In this document: one piece after another, positions 7,947 through 18,588 of the stretch | How the letters are laid out: every line of letters begins with the position of its first letter | Numbering within the stretch: position 1 is the first letter of the stretch | NCBI GenBank assembly: GCA_024684535.1 | Contig: JAIKWQ010000071.1 | Span: 1-34,857, forward strand | Direction: 5' to 3' | DNA from: Eubacterium sp. | Lineage (GTDB): Bacteria > Bacillota > Clostridia > Lachnospirales > Lachnospiraceae | DNA: 34,857 nt | Made by a program: the position numbers and the translations under genes | The notes under the pieces: generated by a model | Told to the model about the DNA's origin: nothing | The model's database searches: none | The model's input: the letters and a program-made list of their open reading frames with translations, nothing else

Positions 7947-9944
7947 TTATTGCTCCTCATCAACCAGCGAAAAATCAATATTTCTCAAAACCTTATCAAC
8001 ATTTTCGACGCGTATTCGAACCCTTTCGCCGAGCCTGTAGGTTTTCCCGGTTCCATGACCGATAACTCTGTACTTTGATTCCTCATAATCATATCTGTCA
8101 TCTGTCATATCGGAAAGCCTGATCATTCCCTCGACAGTGTTCTCCAACGCCACATAGATTCCCCACGATGTAACACCGCTTATTACACCGTCGAACTCTT
8201 CACCTATGTGTTCCTCCATATAGGTTGCCTTCTTGTATTTGTCAACCAACCTCTCGGCATCGTCAGCGCGACGCTCTCTCTCGCTGGCAAGTTTCGCTAT
8301 CCTCGCCAGATTTTTGTTGTAAAACTTCTTTCTCGATTCATCCAGCTTTCCATGCATATTTTCCTTCAAAATCCTGTGGATTATGAGGTCTGGATACCTG
8401 CGTATGGGCGAAGTGAAGTGCGTATAATACTTCTCCGCAAGTCCGAAATGTCCGTCACAGTGCGGTCTGTACTCGGCTCTTTGCATAGACCTGAGTGTAA
8501 GCGTAGTGATAAATGACTCGTACGGCTCACCCTCGATAGCCTCGAGCATCCTACTGATAACACCGGGATGCAACGACTCACCGCCGAATTTCATCGTATG
8601 TCCGAAAAATGAAGTCACCCTCGCCAGATCTTTGATCCTGTCACTATCCGGCTTATCATGACATCTGTACACAAACGGAAGTTCAAGCCAGTATGCTTCC
8701 TCTGCTACAGTTCTGTTTGCTGCAAGCATAAACTCTTCAATAATCTTCGTAGCCTGATTCCTGTCGTACGGATGAATATCAATCGGTCGCCCCGCAGCAT
8801 CCAATTCAATCTTGCATTCAGGAAGATCAAAGTCTATCGAACCTTTTTCTTTTCTGAGCTTTCTCATCTTCCGCGCAAGCTCATCCATCAAAATATAAAA
8901 GGATTCTCTCTTTTTTGTTCGTTTCCTACTTGAGGCCTCTTTGATAATCCGACTTACCTCTGTATAAGTCATCCTCTTATTCACACGAATTACGGTTTCC
9001 GCAATCTCATGCGATACGATATGACCTTCATCATCAATCTTCATGATGCAACTCAAAGTAAGCCTGTCTTCACCCTCATTCAACGAACAAATACCGTTTG
9101 AAAGCTTTTTCGGAAGCATCGGTATGACTTTTCCCGACAGGTATATGCTGGTTCCTCTGTCTTTTGCTTCATCATCAAGCGGAGTCGCTTTTTTCACGTA
9201 ATGCGTAACATCGGCTATATGCACACCAAGCAGATAACCCCTTTTTTCTTTTGACAGAGTTATCGCATCATCAAAGTCTTTTGTATCCTCACCGTCTATC
9301 GTAACAGTGAAGAGTTTTCGCAAATCTTTTCGACCTTTTCTCTCCTTTTTCGAAACCTTTGATGGAATTTTCTTCAAACTTCTTTTAACTTCTTCACCGA
9401 ATTGTTCCGGCAGTTCCATCCCCTTAATCACCGAAAGCAGGTCAACTCCGGGCTCATCCATATATCCGAGCACTTTTGTCACAACACCTTCAGCGCTCTT
9501 TCCCTGCTTTGCATACGAAGTGATCTTCACAAACACCTTCTGTCCGTTTTTAGCACCCGCAGTCTTTCCCTTCGGGATGTAAACATCAGATAGCTTGTTA
9601 TTGTCCGGTATCACAAAAGTAAACTTTGAGCTCTTGTCAAAAGTACCAACAAGATTTTTCACTTTCCTGATAACAACCTTCTCTATCTCACCCTCGTACT
9701 TTTTCGACTTCTTTTTATTTTTGGTCAGCACAACCCTGACGGTATCTCCGTCCATAGCTCCTGCTGTCCTTCTCATAGGCACAAAAATGTCATCATCGAG
9801 CTCGTCAGTTCTCACAAACCCGAAGCCCTGACTTGTCGCCATGAACTGCCCTAAGTACTCCTGTCTCACTCCCTGGGTGATCTTTTCAGGGTTTCTCTTA
9901 TTCTTCCCGGCGCTTGGTTGCCTCTTTTTTTTCTTATCAGCCAT
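7947..9944 (-). CDS. rnr: Ribonuclease R
   Basis: 665 aa; [61 protein letters not shown]-terminal S1 domain. Confidence 0.97.
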   Translation of the reverse strand: MADKKKKRQPSAGKNKRNPEKITQGVRQEYLGQFMATSQGFGFVRTDELDDDIFVPMRRTAGAMDGDTVRVVLTKNKKKSKKYEGEIEKVVIRKVKNLVGTFDKSSKFTFVIPDNNKLSDVYIPKGKTAGAKNGQKVFVKITSYAKQGKSAEGVVTKVLGYMDEPGVDLLSVIKGMELPEQFGEEVKRSLKKIPSKVSKKERKGRKDLRKLFTVTIDGEDTKDFDDAITLSKEKRGYLLGVHIADVTHYVKKATPLDDEAKDRGTSIYLSGKVIPMLPKKLSNGICSLNEGEDRLTLSCIMKIDDEGHIVSHEIAETVIRVNKRMTYTEVSRIIKEASSRKRTKKRESFYILMDELARKMRKLRKEKGSIDFDLPECKIELDAAGRPIDIHPYDRNQATKIIEEFMLAANRTVAEEAYWLELPFVYRCHDKPDSDRIKDLARVTSFFGHTMKFGGESLHPGVISRMLEAIEGEPYESFITTLTLRSMQRAEYRPHCDGHFGLAEKYYTHFTSPIRRYPDLIIHRILKENMHGKLDESRKKFYNKNLARIAKLASERERRADDAERLVDKYKKATYMEEHIGEEFDGVISGVTSWGIYVALENTVEGMIRLSDMTDDRYDYEESKYRVIGHGTGKTYRLGERVRIRVENVDKVLRNIDFSLVDEEQ

Positions 9945-10031
9945 ACATATAACTTCTTTCTAAAACATAATCAATAACGTTCAATAGATTTTATGTAATT
10001 AATTCTTTATCTCTGTCGATAAATGAAAACA

Positions 10032-10059
10032 GGCACCTCCTCACGCCGGAAGAAGTGCC
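10032..10059 (-). terminator. Terminator between secG and rnr
   Basis: Minus strand GGCACUUCUUC-CGGCGU-GAGGAGGUGCC then UGUUUUCAUUU; the stem uses two U.G pairs that exist only in minus-strand RNA. Confidence 0.65.
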
Positions 10060-10081
10060 CATAAGATCGTTCTTTTGGTAA

Positions 10082-10324
10082 TCAATCAATCCAGTTCGTA
10101 CAAAGCACAACTGAAAGTGCCACAAAAATCACTGCACAAACTCTGGTAATCTTAACCAATACCCCTTCTGCAGAACGTCCTTTGTTTCTTGTCCAGTAAG
10201 TATCAGATGAACCGGACAACGCCCCGAGTCCTGAATTTTTTCCCTCCTGCATCAAAACAACTATGACCAAAACAATACATACAACTATATAAGCAATAGT
10301 CGTGATCAATCGTAACGTACTCAT
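10082..10324 (-). CDS. secG: Preprotein translocase subunit SecG
   Basis: 80 aa; two TM segments, VVLMQEGKNSGLGALSGSSDTYWTRNKGRSAEGVL. Confidence 0.95.
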   Translation of the reverse strand: MSTLRLITTIAYIVVCIVLVIVVLMQEGKNSGLGALSGSSDTYWTRNKGRSAEGVLVKITRVCAVIFVALSVVLCTNWID

Positions 10325-10353
10325 TTGTCTTTCTCTCCTTTTTTGCTATATCA

Positions 10354-11682
10354 TCAATCCTGTTTTTTGTTCTTCACAAATTCAGGGATTTTGATTCCGC
10401 TCTCTGCCTGTCTCGGCTGTGCCTGCTGCATCACAGGTGACTGCTGAACAGGTGCTTCAGGCTTCACAACATCTCTTCTGACAACCCCTTCACCCGGATT
10501 AACCGGTCTTGCCGGTGTTGGTGCCGGTGCAGGCGCAGGTGCCGGTGTCGGCTGACTCTGCGGAGCAGCTCCGAATCCGTTGTTGAGGAAGCTGAGTCCT
10601 GAAGACTGCGGCTTAGGCTGTGCATGCTGTGGAGCAGCCTGCGGACGATTGTTCAAAAATCCCGGTCTTGCAGCTCCGAAGCTTCCTGAACTGAACAGTG
10701 AACCACCTGTCGGTGCGTTCATGGCACCATTAGCCTCGATTCCTGTTGCGATGACTGTGATATTCACTGTATCCTGATTGCTTTCATCATATGTAGATCC
10801 GAAGATGATATTTGCGTCCTCTCCTACCTGCTGCTGAACGTATGTTGCAGCTTCCTGAGCCTCGATCAGACTGATATCTCCGGAAATGTTCAAAATAACG
10901 TGTGTCGCGCCCGCAATAGATGTCTCAAGCAACGGACTCGATACAGCCTGCATAACAGCTTCCTGAGCTTTTTCATCGCCTCTTCCGGTACCGATACCGA
11001 TATGAGCGATTCCCTTGTCCTTCATAACCGTAACTACATCGGCGAAGTCAAGGTTGATAAGCGCTGTAGTGTTAATAAGGTCTGTGATAGCCTGTACACC
11101 CTGCTGCAAAACTTCATCTGCTTTTCTGAGTGCTTCAGGCATAGTTGTACGTCTGTCACACATTGACAGAAGTTTATCATTTGGTATAACTATCAGAGTA
11201 TCAACGCAGTTTTTGAGCTTATCGATTCCTCCGATAGCATTATTCATACGTTTTTTGCCCTCGAAGCTGAACGGTTTTGTAACAATTCCTACCGTAAGCT
11301 TGCCCATTTCTTTGGCAATCTCAGCAACGACAGGCGCAGCTCCGGTTCCGGTTCCGCCTCCCATTCCGCATGTAACGAAAACCATATCGGCATCGCGAAC
11401 TGCATCAGCGAGCTCCTCACGACTCTCTTCAGCCGCCTTCTCTCCAACCTCAGGCACGGCACCTGCCCCAAGACCTTTGGTCAGCTTCTCGCCAATCTGT
11501 ATATGTGTAGGAGCCTTGCAGCTTTTCAAAACCTGACTGTCAGTATTCACACAAACAAAATCAACTCCCCTGATCCCTTCATCTATCATTCTGTTGACAG
11601 CGTTGTTGCCGGCACCACCGACTCCAACAACCAGGAGATTTGCTGCAGCCCCGTCTTTTTCGTTCGATTTAATCTCTAACAA
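10354..11682 (-). CDS. ftsZ: Cell division protein FtsZ
   Basis: 442 aa; [41 protein letters not shown]-terminal IPEFVKNKK after a Pro/Ala/Gln-rich linker. Confidence 0.98.
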   Translation of the reverse strand: MLEIKSNEKDGAAANLLVVGVGGAGNNAVNRMIDEGIRGVDFVCVNTDSQVLKSCKAPTHIQIGEKLTKGLGAGAVPEVGEKAAEESREELADAVRDADMVFVTCGMGGGTGTGAAPVVAEIAKEMGKLTVGIVTKPFSFEGKKRMNNAIGGIDKLKNCVDTLIVIPNDKLLSMCDRRTTMPEALRKADEVLQQGVQAITDLINTTALINLDFADVVTVMKDKGIAHIGIGTGRGDEKAQEAVMQAVSSPLLETSIAGATHVILNISGDISLIEAQEAATYVQQQVGEDANIIFGSTYDESNQDTVNITVIATGIEANGAMNAPTGGSLFSSGSFGAARPGFLNNRPQAAPQHAQPKPQSSGLSFLNNGFGAAPQSQPTPAPAPAPAPTPARPVNPGEGVVRRDVVKPEAPVQQSPVMQQAQPRQAESGIKIPEFVKNKKQD

Positions 11683-11729
11683 CGGTGAGTCCTCCTTCTT
11701 TTCTCTCTTACCAATTCACACATAAACAT

Positions 11730-11758
11730 ATATTACGATTTTTTTACAAAAAAATCAA
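11730..11758 (-). promoter_or_regulatory. Promoter upstream of ftsZ
   Basis: Minus strand TTGATT - 17 bp - TAATAT in the 145-bp ftsQ-ftsZ intergenic region. Confidence 0.65.
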
Positions 11759-11827
11759 GTAAAATTTTCAAAATATTACAGAACATGTTTTAAGCAGGCG
11801 AAAAATCGTACTATGCGGCTATCAAAA

Positions 11828-12544
11828 TTATTTCTTCTTAAATATAATAGTCGCACCCGGCTTATAGTTTGTCAGGTCAATCTCGCCCTTCTTTTTCGTG
11901 GCAACCGCTGTTTTCAAAACATCAGGAAGCACCGAAAGTACTTCGTCGTAGTCATTTTTCCTGCCAAGAAGCACGCTTACCTTGTCTGTTTTGAGCGTTG
12001 CCTTGCCTTCTTTGTCAATCTCGACAGTATCCCAATCAATCTTGTAGTAAGTCAGACGTCCTGCCAGATTAATCATCTGCGAAAGCAAATCCTGCCTTCC
12101 CGTAGAAATAGTCTGATACAACGAAAAATCAGTTATATCATCGCTCACGAAGTATGCGATGCCGTCTTTTGGCTTGTCCGTAGTCTCCAAAACCATCCCG
12201 TCTTTGTCGAAGTATATATAGTGATTGGCATACTTAACGCCGGCAAGTATCGATTTTTCGTATATTTTTATATGAACCGCGCGAAATTCCGGAAAAGTCA
12301 CCTCTGACTCTCTGACGTATTCAGGATCAGTATCAGCCCCCAGTTTATTGAAAATAAAGTAGGTCAACATATTTTTCTGCCACCATTTGCTCGAATAAGT
12401 CTGCTCGACTTCATTATTCGAAAAAAATGTATTGCCCTCGACTGTTACAGTGTCAATTTTGAACACAAACCACAGAAGCAGCACTATGGTGACAACTATC
12501 GCAACGATAATCGGTATTTTGTATCTTAGTTTAAGTCCTTTCAT
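11828..12544 (-). CDS. ftsQ: Cell division protein FtsQ/DivIB
   Basis: 238 aa; single N-terminal TM segment, VTVEGNTFFSNNEV (POTRA-like), position after ftsW and before ftsZ. Confidence 0.85.
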   Translation of the reverse strand: MKGLKLRYKIPIIVAIVVTIVLLLWFVFKIDTVTVEGNTFFSNNEVEQTYSSKWWQKNMLTYFIFNKLGADTDPEYVRESEVTFPEFRAVHIKIYEKSILAGVKYANHYIYFDKDGMVLETTDKPKDGIAYFVSDDITDFSLYQTISTGRQDLLSQMINLAGRLTYYKIDWDTVEIDKEGKATLKTDKVSVLLGRKNDYDEVLSVLPDVLKTAVATKKKGEIDLTNYKPGATIIFKKK

Positions 12545-13724
12545 TTCGACCTCCGGATGTATCTGTATTTGCCGAAATTCCCAGCACTATTCCAATCTCC
12601 ATCATCAAAAATATCACCGACGAACCACCGTAACTGATTAACGGCAACGGTATACCCGTAGAAGGAATCGTATTGGTCACAACTGCGATGTTGATAATAG
12701 CCTGCGATGCGATATGAATCATTACTCCTGTGCAAATAAGCGCAGGAAACAGGTTGGTGCATCTCGATGCTATCCTGTATATTCTCCAACACAACAGGAT
12801 AAACATAACGATAACGATTCCGGCTCCAATCAGTCCCAATTCCTCGCATATAACCGAGAAAATCATATCATTATACGGCTCCGGGAGAAATCCGAGTTTC
12901 TGCATACTCTCTCCCAGTCCCGAACCGAAAAGTCCACCCGATGCAATAGCGTACAAACCATGCACTATCTGCAAACCTTTGGGATGTCCCTCAGGGTTTT
13001 TCCATATCTCAATACGATCCGCCCTGAAGCTCGAACCTATATGGAACACGTATAAATATGCCAAAAACAGCACAATCAGCGCAAGTATTATAAGCGGCAT
13101 CTTGTTCTTCACGTCCATGAAGCACATACCGTACGCTATGATAAAAATGACTATAGCGCTGGACAAATCCTGATAAGCAACCAGCAACAGTGGAAGCGAT
13201 ACGGGGACAAATACCCTCACAAGAGTTTTTGTAGACGAAAACTTGCGTGGCATTTCATATAAATAGTACGCAGTTATGATAATTATCCCAATCTTCGTAA
13301 GCTCGGATGGCTGGAACGAAACAACGCCGAGATTCAGCCATCTGTTGGCTCCGTTAAGTCCACCACCCTGAACAAGTACAAGCACCTGCAACGATACGCA
13401 TATCAGATATATGAGTGTAACAAACCTCATATGCAAAAAAGGAATCGGCTTAATGAAGTATTTGTACTTGAATTTAATAGCAACCAGCATTCCAACTGCT
13501 CCTACAGCCACGTTAAAGGCCTGTTTTTTCAGGAAGTAGGTGCTGTCACCACTCTTTATCTGAGCCGTATACGAGCTGGAACTGTAGATCATCAGCATAC
13601 CAAACCCGAGCATAACAAAAGTCAGAAGCAAAAGGCTGTAGTCAAAACCGCCTTCTGTTCCCTCACGTCTTCTGCTTATCCTGCCCCGGCGCCTTTCCAC
13701 GCGCTCCTGTCTGGTAGCTTCCAC
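12531..13724 (-). CDS. ftsW: FtsW-family SEDS peptidoglycan glycosyltransferase
   Basis: 397 aa; GGGLNGANRWLNLGVVSFQPSELTKIG, TGIPLPLISYGGSSVIF; GTG start with GGAG upstream. Confidence 0.93.
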   Translation of the reverse strand: MEATRQERVERRRGRISRRREGTEGGFDYSLLLLTFVMLGFGMLMIYSSSSYTAQIKSGDSTYFLKKQAFNVAVGAVGMLVAIKFKYKYFIKPIPFLHMRFVTLIYLICVSLQVLVLVQGGGLNGANRWLNLGVVSFQPSELTKIGIIIITAYYLYEMPRKFSSTKTLVRVFVPVSLPLLLVAYQDLSSAIVIFIIAYGMCFMDVKNKMPLIILALIVLFLAYLYVFHIGSSFRADRIEIWKNPEGHPKGLQIVHGLYAIASGGLFGSGLGESMQKLGFLPEPYNDMIFSVICEELGLIGAGIVIVMFILLCWRIYRIASRCTNLFPALICTGVMIHIASQAIINIAVVTNTIPSTGIPLPLISYGGSSVIFLMMEIGIVLGISANTDTSGGRNERT

Positions 13725-13747
13725 GTCAATCTCCTATCTGTTATCAG

Positions 13748-14734
13748 TTACAGTCCCATCGGATGCGACAGGAAACCGACTAAACAAAGAATAATTGTCA
13801 CAATAGTGAATCCGAAACATACCTGAGTCTCCGAAAAACCACTGAGCTCAAAATGATGATGAATCGGAGCCATCTTGAAAATCCTTTTTCCATGGGTAAG
13901 TTTGAAGTATCCAACCTGAAGCATAGTAGAAAGTGCCTCAAGCAAATAAATAAATCCAACTATAACTATTATGAAAGGATCTCCTATCAACAAAGTCAAC
14001 GAAGACAGCCAACCTCCGAGTGCTAACGACCCCGTATCTCCCATAAACACCTTCGCCGGATGAGCATTAAAAAGCAAAAATCCCATCAGACTACCAAACA
14101 TCATTCCGTTGATCGGCTCAAGTCCCGGAGCGCCGCTTCTGGTAACAAGTATGAAAAATACCGCGACAACACAGGTGACGCTTGATGCCAGTCCGTCAAG
14201 ACCGTCCGTCAGGTTTGTTCCGTTTACTGTTCCCAAAACAACTATGAAAACAAAGATCACATAGAGCCACACGGGCATCGTGAAACTCATCTGGGTAAAC
14301 GGAATATGGACTATCGCTTCTTTTTTCTCAACAAGGAAAAAGTAAACTATATAGCCTGAGGTCAGCAGGAACTGAAGGGCCATTTTTTGAATAACCGTAA
14401 GTCCTTCTGACTGTTTTTTCGAAATTTTGATATAGTCATCAATCATTCCGATGATTCCGAATCCCACCGTCATCATAAGCACCGGTATGATTTCAGGGCA
14501 ACTTCTCAGGTAAAAAAGCGACGGTACCAGTATGGCTGCCAAAATCGCTATTCCTCCCATAGTCGGAGTCCCTGTTTTGTTCAGGTGTGACTGCGGTCCG
14601 TCCTCTCTCTCCGTCTGCCCGAATTTAAACTTTCTGAGCATAGGGATAAGCATAGGCAGTATCGCTACTACCACTGCGAACGAAAGAATGATCGGAAGTA
14701 TCTCCCTTACAAAATCAATTTGCATTGTTGTCAT
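13748..14734 (-). CDS. mraY: Phospho-N-acetylmuramoyl-pentapeptide-transferase
   Basis: 328 aa; LNKTGTPTMGGIAIL, NGTNLTDGLDGLA, FMGDTGSLALGG, MAPIHHHFELSGFSETQV. Confidence 0.98.
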   Translation of the reverse strand: MTTMQIDFVREILPIILSFAVVVAILPMLIPMLRKFKFGQTEREDGPQSHLNKTGTPTMGGIAILAAILVPSLFYLRSCPEIIPVLMMTVGFGIIGMIDDYIKISKKQSEGLTVIQKMALQFLLTSGYIVYFFLVEKKEAIVHIPFTQMSFTMPVWLYVIFVFIVVLGTVNGTNLTDGLDGLASSVTCVVAVFFILVTRSGAPGLEPINGMMFGSLMGFLLFNAHPAKVFMGDTGSLALGGWLSSLTLLIGDPFIIVIVGFIYLLEALSTMLQVGYFKLTHGKRIFKMAPIHHHFELSGFSETQVCFGFTIVTIILCLVGFLSHPMGL

Positions 14735-16586
14735 TTTTCTTGTCCTCCTCGGCGTATAGTCCTAAAAATGGCAAAACTTTTTTCATTATTCTGCTTGCAA
14801 ACTCTGTTGCATATGTTGAATGTGCCTGATCGGCGACATTTGGCTCATCTATTATAACATATACTGCAACCTTCGGATCTTCCATCGGAACCGCTCCGAT
14901 AAACGATACCAGGTATTTATGCTTGGATACCGGCCTTTTCTCAGCTGTACCGGTTTTTCCTCCAACCGAATACCCTTCGACAGCCGCAGGCCCCGCTGTA
15001 CCCTCTTCAACGGTTGCTTTTAAGTATTTTCTGAGCTTCGCGCTTGTATCAGCCGAAGTTGTTGTCTTCACTATGACAGGTTCTTTTTTCTCTATCACTT
15101 CACCATCCGCGCTTCTGATTTCTTTGACCAGGTGCGGCTGATAGTATTTCCCGCCGTTTATCAGCGAACAGAATCCTGACATCATCTGAATCATAGTTAC
15201 GGTTTGAGTCTGTCCGAAACTTGATGTAGCAAGCTCCACAGGGCCCAAAGTTTCCTTGCTGTGCACAAGACCCGATGTTTCTCCTGGAAGATCTATACCC
15301 GTTCTCTGGCCGAATCCGTAAAGTCTGGTGTAATTATAAAACTTTGTTTTTCCAAGCAGAGCTACGATATCCATCAGGCCCACATTACATGATTGCATAA
15401 GTATATGCTGTAAGTCAAGTGTTCCATGTCCTGTTCTGACAGCACAGTGAATATCAGTGCCGCTGACATTTTTCACACCGCCACAGTCAGTCGTGAAGCT
15501 TTCATTTACGACATTTTCATCGAGTGCGGCAGCTATTGTAAACGGCTTAAACGTAGAACCGGGCTCGTAAGCTGAACCGATGCAGAAATTCGACCACATC
15601 GTCATAAGCGCCTGTTTTTTGTCTTCTTCCGACATCTCAGCGATTTCATCTTTTTTGTACATCGTCTCAAGAGTACGTGGGTTATTTAAGTCAAACCCTG
15701 ATTCAGACGCCATTGCATAAATCTCTCCGTTGTTCGGATTCATCAGCATTACGCCGACATGCTTTGCAGGACCGGCATTTGATTTTTTCTGAAACCACTT
15801 AATCTGCTGCTCGACAACCTGCTGTACATGCGCATCTATCGTGAGTATAACCTCATTGCCGTCGCGGGCATTTTTTACGGTTCTTTTCAAGTTCATATCA
15901 GAATCAAAGTATCCATACTCACGTCCCGGAGTACCGTTCAACTCAGCATTATAGCTTTCTTCAATTCCGTATGTTCCCTGGTCGTCCGCTCCCATAAATC
16001 CTATGATGTTACATCCGACAGTGCTCAATGGATAATTTCTGCTATATGTTTCTTCGAACCAAACTCCGTCGATGTTGTCATTCTCTGACATATATTTTTT
16101 GAACGAATCAACATCATCCTCTGACAGATTTTTCAGCGAATCAACGTGCTCATACATAGAGTTCGGCTTTGAACTTATGATTTTTTCAAGTTCATCTCTG
16201 GAAACACCAAACTTGTCAGAAAGCGCCGCAGCAGTTGTAATATGCATCAAATCGTTGTTGTTAAGGGTTCTGGGCTCCAGTATGAGATTATACTTTCGGA
16301 TACTGACCGCCATAGTGGTACCGTTGCAGTCACGTATAGCTCCCCTCTGGAAATTCAAAACCGCATTTGTGTATGACTGCTGCGCCAGGGCAGCCTTACG
16401 ATACCTGTTCCCATCGTTTTTGTCAAGTACATATATCCTGATAAGCAAAAAAACGAAAGCGCAAAAAAAGAGCGCAAAAAAGATAAGTGCCCAGACCCTC
16501 ATGCTTCTGGTGAATTTCCTCTTTTTCGCTCTTTTCCTCGTTCTCACACGTCCGTCGCGCGATTCATATGTATAATTGTTACTCAT
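14715..16586 (-). CDS. Class B penicillin-binding protein (FtsI/PBP2/SpoVD-like transpeptidase)
   Basis: 623 aa; RGAIRDCNGTTMA, EPGSTFKPFT (STFK), SCNVG (SxN), VGGKTGTAEK (KTG); located between ftsL and mraY. Confidence 0.95.
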   Translation of the reverse strand: MSNNYTYESRDGRVRTRKRAKKRKFTRSMRVWALIFFALFFCAFVFLLIRIYVLDKNDGNRYRKAALAQQSYTNAVLNFQRGAIRDCNGTTMAVSIRKYNLILEPRTLNNNDLMHITTAAALSDKFGVSRDELEKIISSKPNSMYEHVDSLKNLSEDDVDSFKKYMSENDNIDGVWFEETYSRNYPLSTVGCNIIGFMGADDQGTYGIEESYNAELNGTPGREYGYFDSDMNLKRTVKNARDGNEVILTIDAHVQQVVEQQIKWFQKKSNAGPAKHVGVMLMNPNNGEIYAMASESGFDLNNPRTLETMYKKDEIAEMSEEDKKQALMTMWSNFCIGSAYEPGSTFKPFTIAAALDENVVNESFTTDCGGVKNVSGTDIHCAVRTGHGTLDLQHILMQSCNVGLMDIVALLGKTKFYNYTRLYGFGQRTGIDLPGETSGLVHSKETLGPVELATSSFGQTQTVTMIQMMSGFCSLINGGKYYQPHLVKEIRSADGEVIEKKEPVIVKTTTSADTSAKLRKYLKATVEEGTAGPAAVEGYSVGGKTGTAEKRPVSKHKYLVSFIGAVPMEDPKVAVYVIIDEPNVADQAHSTYATEFASRIMKKVLPFLGLYAEEDKKNDNNAN

Positions 16587-16609
16587 GATAATCCTTTTTC
16601 AAAGGAACT

Positions 16610-17071
16610 TTAATTTGCCGGAATCTCCCCGTATTTGCGTATCTCTGTACTTTTCTTACGATCATATGTGACGATCTGGCTTTTCTTAACAGGGCTCATA
16701 CCGAGTTCTTTGGTCGCCTTTTTATATATATCGTTCAAATTCAGAGAATCCTCCAGTCGTTCCCTCAGAGAATCGTTGGCTTTTTGCATCTCAACAACCT
16801 CACTTGATAATTTTACCACACTTTTTGATAAATAGGTAGACTGAAAATTTAAATTTAAGTAAATAATTCCTGAAACCATAACCAAAGCAAATGTAATAAA
16901 CACTACAAGCACTGTTAAAGGATTGACATGTGTACGTGTTTTCGTCCTTTTTTTGCGCTCTTCCCGAATCTGACGCTGTCTCTCATCCCTCTCCTCATAT
17001 GAAGGAAGTGGATTGTACGCTCTGGCAGCCGTACCGAAAACATATACATTGCTTCTCTCGTTCATAGTCAT
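16610..17071 (-). CDS. ftsL: FtsL-like cell division protein
   Basis: 153 aa; one TM segment followed by a short coiled coil; position between rsmH and the PBP gene. Confidence 0.75.
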   Translation of the reverse strand: MTMNERSNVYVFGTAARAYNPLPSYEERDERQRQIREERKKRTKTRTHVNPLTVLVVFITFALVMVSGIIYLNLNFQSTYLSKSVVKLSSEVVEMQKANDSLRERLEDSLNLNDIYKKATKELGMSPVKKSQIVTYDRKKSTEIRKYGEIPAN

Positions 17072-18084
17072 GAACCCTCCATTGTTTTTTCAAAAACTCT
17101 CAATTTCGCGCTCCGCGACCTCGGATTGCGTTCAACTTCCCCTTCATCAGCCACAACCGGTTTTTTCGTTATAAGCCTGCCCTTTGGTTTTCTTCCGCAG
17201 GTACATACCGGAAAATCCGGCGGGCAGATGCAGGGATTTACTGCCTCTTTGAAATAATTTTTCACAATTCTGTCTTCAAGCGAATGAAATGTTATGATAC
17301 ACAATCTTCCGCCGTCGGCCAGAAGTTTAACCATTTTGTCCAGCGTGCTCTCAAGCACTCCCAACTCATCATTGCACTCGATCCGAAGCGCCTGGAAAAC
17401 TTTCCTGGCCGGGTGGCCTTTTTTCCTTAAGGCGCTTGCCGGCATCGAGGCTTTGACTATATCCACAAGTTCTGAGGTTGTCTTAATTCGTTTTTCCTGC
17501 CTCGCGCTCACGATGTGAGCTGCAATGCTTCTTGCAAACTTCTCCTCACCATAATGGAACAATACCCTACCGAGTTCCTCCTCAGAATATGTGTTTACAA
17601 TATCTTCAGCAGAAAAATCTCTGCTACGATCCATCCTCATATCGAGAGGCGCGTCTCCCTGATAAGAAAACCCTCTCTCCAAATCATCAAACTGATGTGA
17701 TGAAACTCCAAGGTCGAGTAATATTCCATCTACGGCATCTATTTTCAATCCCTTTGCAATTTCCGCCATTTTCACGTAATTGCTTTTCACTATCGTCACA
17801 CGCTTGTCAGCGCCGTTTATCTCTTCTATAGAAAAATGTCCCGACTGAAATCCTGCTTTTCTTCCGGGATTCAGCCTTTTTGTCGATGCTTCTATAGCAT
17901 CATCGTCCTGATCGATACCAATCAGTTGTCCTGCTTCACCTAACTTTTCAAGTATCAGCGATGAATGTCCCGCTCCTCCGAGCGTTCCGTCCATATATAC
18001 TCCATCAGGTTTTATGTCAAGCAGTCGGATCACATCGTCTGCCATTATCGGTATGTGATGAAATTCCATAGGCCCTTTCCTCAA
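17068..18084 (-). CDS. rsmH: 16S rRNA (cytosine1402-N4)-methyltransferase
   Basis: 338 aa; FHHIPIMADDVIRLL, DGTLGGAGHS, DGILLDLGVSSHQFDDLERGFSY, ITFHSLEDRIVKNYF. Confidence 0.98.
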   Translation of the reverse strand: MRKGPMEFHHIPIMADDVIRLLDIKPDGVYMDGTLGGAGHSSLILEKLGEAGQLIGIDQDDDAIEASTKRLNPGRKAGFQSGHFSIEEINGADKRVTIVKSNYVKMAEIAKGLKIDAVDGILLDLGVSSHQFDDLERGFSYQGDAPLDMRMDRSRDFSAEDIVNTYSEEELGRVLFHYGEEKFARSIAAHIVSARQEKRIKTTSELVDIVKASMPASALRKKGHPARKVFQALRIECNDELGVLESTLDKMVKLLADGGRLCIITFHSLEDRIVKNYFKEAVNPCICPPDFPVCTCGRKPKGRLITKKPVVADEGEVERNPRSRSAKLRVFEKTMEGS

Positions 18085-18509
18085 AAGCTCAGTCCGTATT
18101 CAGACATTCTGTCAGCAATCTCATCCATATCGCCGGCATCAGAAGCGCCTTCATATCTTTCTTTGCTCCAAACCTCAATCTTTGACAGGACTCCGATAAA
18201 AACTATATCTTTGTCAAGTCCTGCTTTTTCTCTGAGCGAGGTCGGTATCAAAGCTCTCCCCTGCTTATCGACATCTACTGTGGCTGCATTCGCCAGAAAC
18301 ATTCTCTGCAACGTTCTTGCATCTTTGCTTCCCGGAAGCTTTTCGAGTTTTTCAAGGAACCCTGCCCACTCATTCATCGGATATGCATACAGACATCCGT
18401 CCATACCCATCGTGGCAACAAATGAAGAACCAAGCTCATCTCTGAGCTTCGCCGGAATAATAACTCTTCCTTTTGCGTCGAGCGAATGCTCGAAGGTTCC
18501 CATAAACAT
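18081..18509 (-). CDS. mraZ: Transcriptional regulator MraZ
   Basis: 142 aa; FMGTFEHSLDAKGRVIIPAKLRDELG, VDKQGRALIPTSLREKAGLDKDIVFIG (two AbrB-like repeats). Confidence 0.98.
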   Translation of the reverse strand: MFMGTFEHSLDAKGRVIIPAKLRDELGSSFVATMGMDGCLYAYPMNEWAGFLEKLEKLPGSKDARTLQRMFLANAATVDVDKQGRALIPTSLREKAGLDKDIVFIGVLSKIEVWSKERYEGASDAGDMDEIADRMSEYGLSF

Positions 18510-18526
18510 TTTTGGTCTCCTTTACT

Positions 18527-18550
18527 CCACTTTCTACCACTTCGCACCAC
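18527..18550 (-). promoter_or_regulatory. Putative MraZ-binding repeats
   Basis: Minus strand GTGGTGCGAA GTGGTAGAAA GTGG: three GTGG at exact 10-bp spacing between the promoter and the mraZ start. Confidence 0.65.
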
Positions 18551-18559
18551 CTGATTGAT

Positions 18560-18588
18560 ATTTTACACCATTTTTTGGGATTATGCAA
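18560..18588 (-). promoter_or_regulatory. Promoter upstream of mraZ
   Basis: Minus strand TTGCAT - 17 bp - TAAAAT. Confidence 0.7.
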
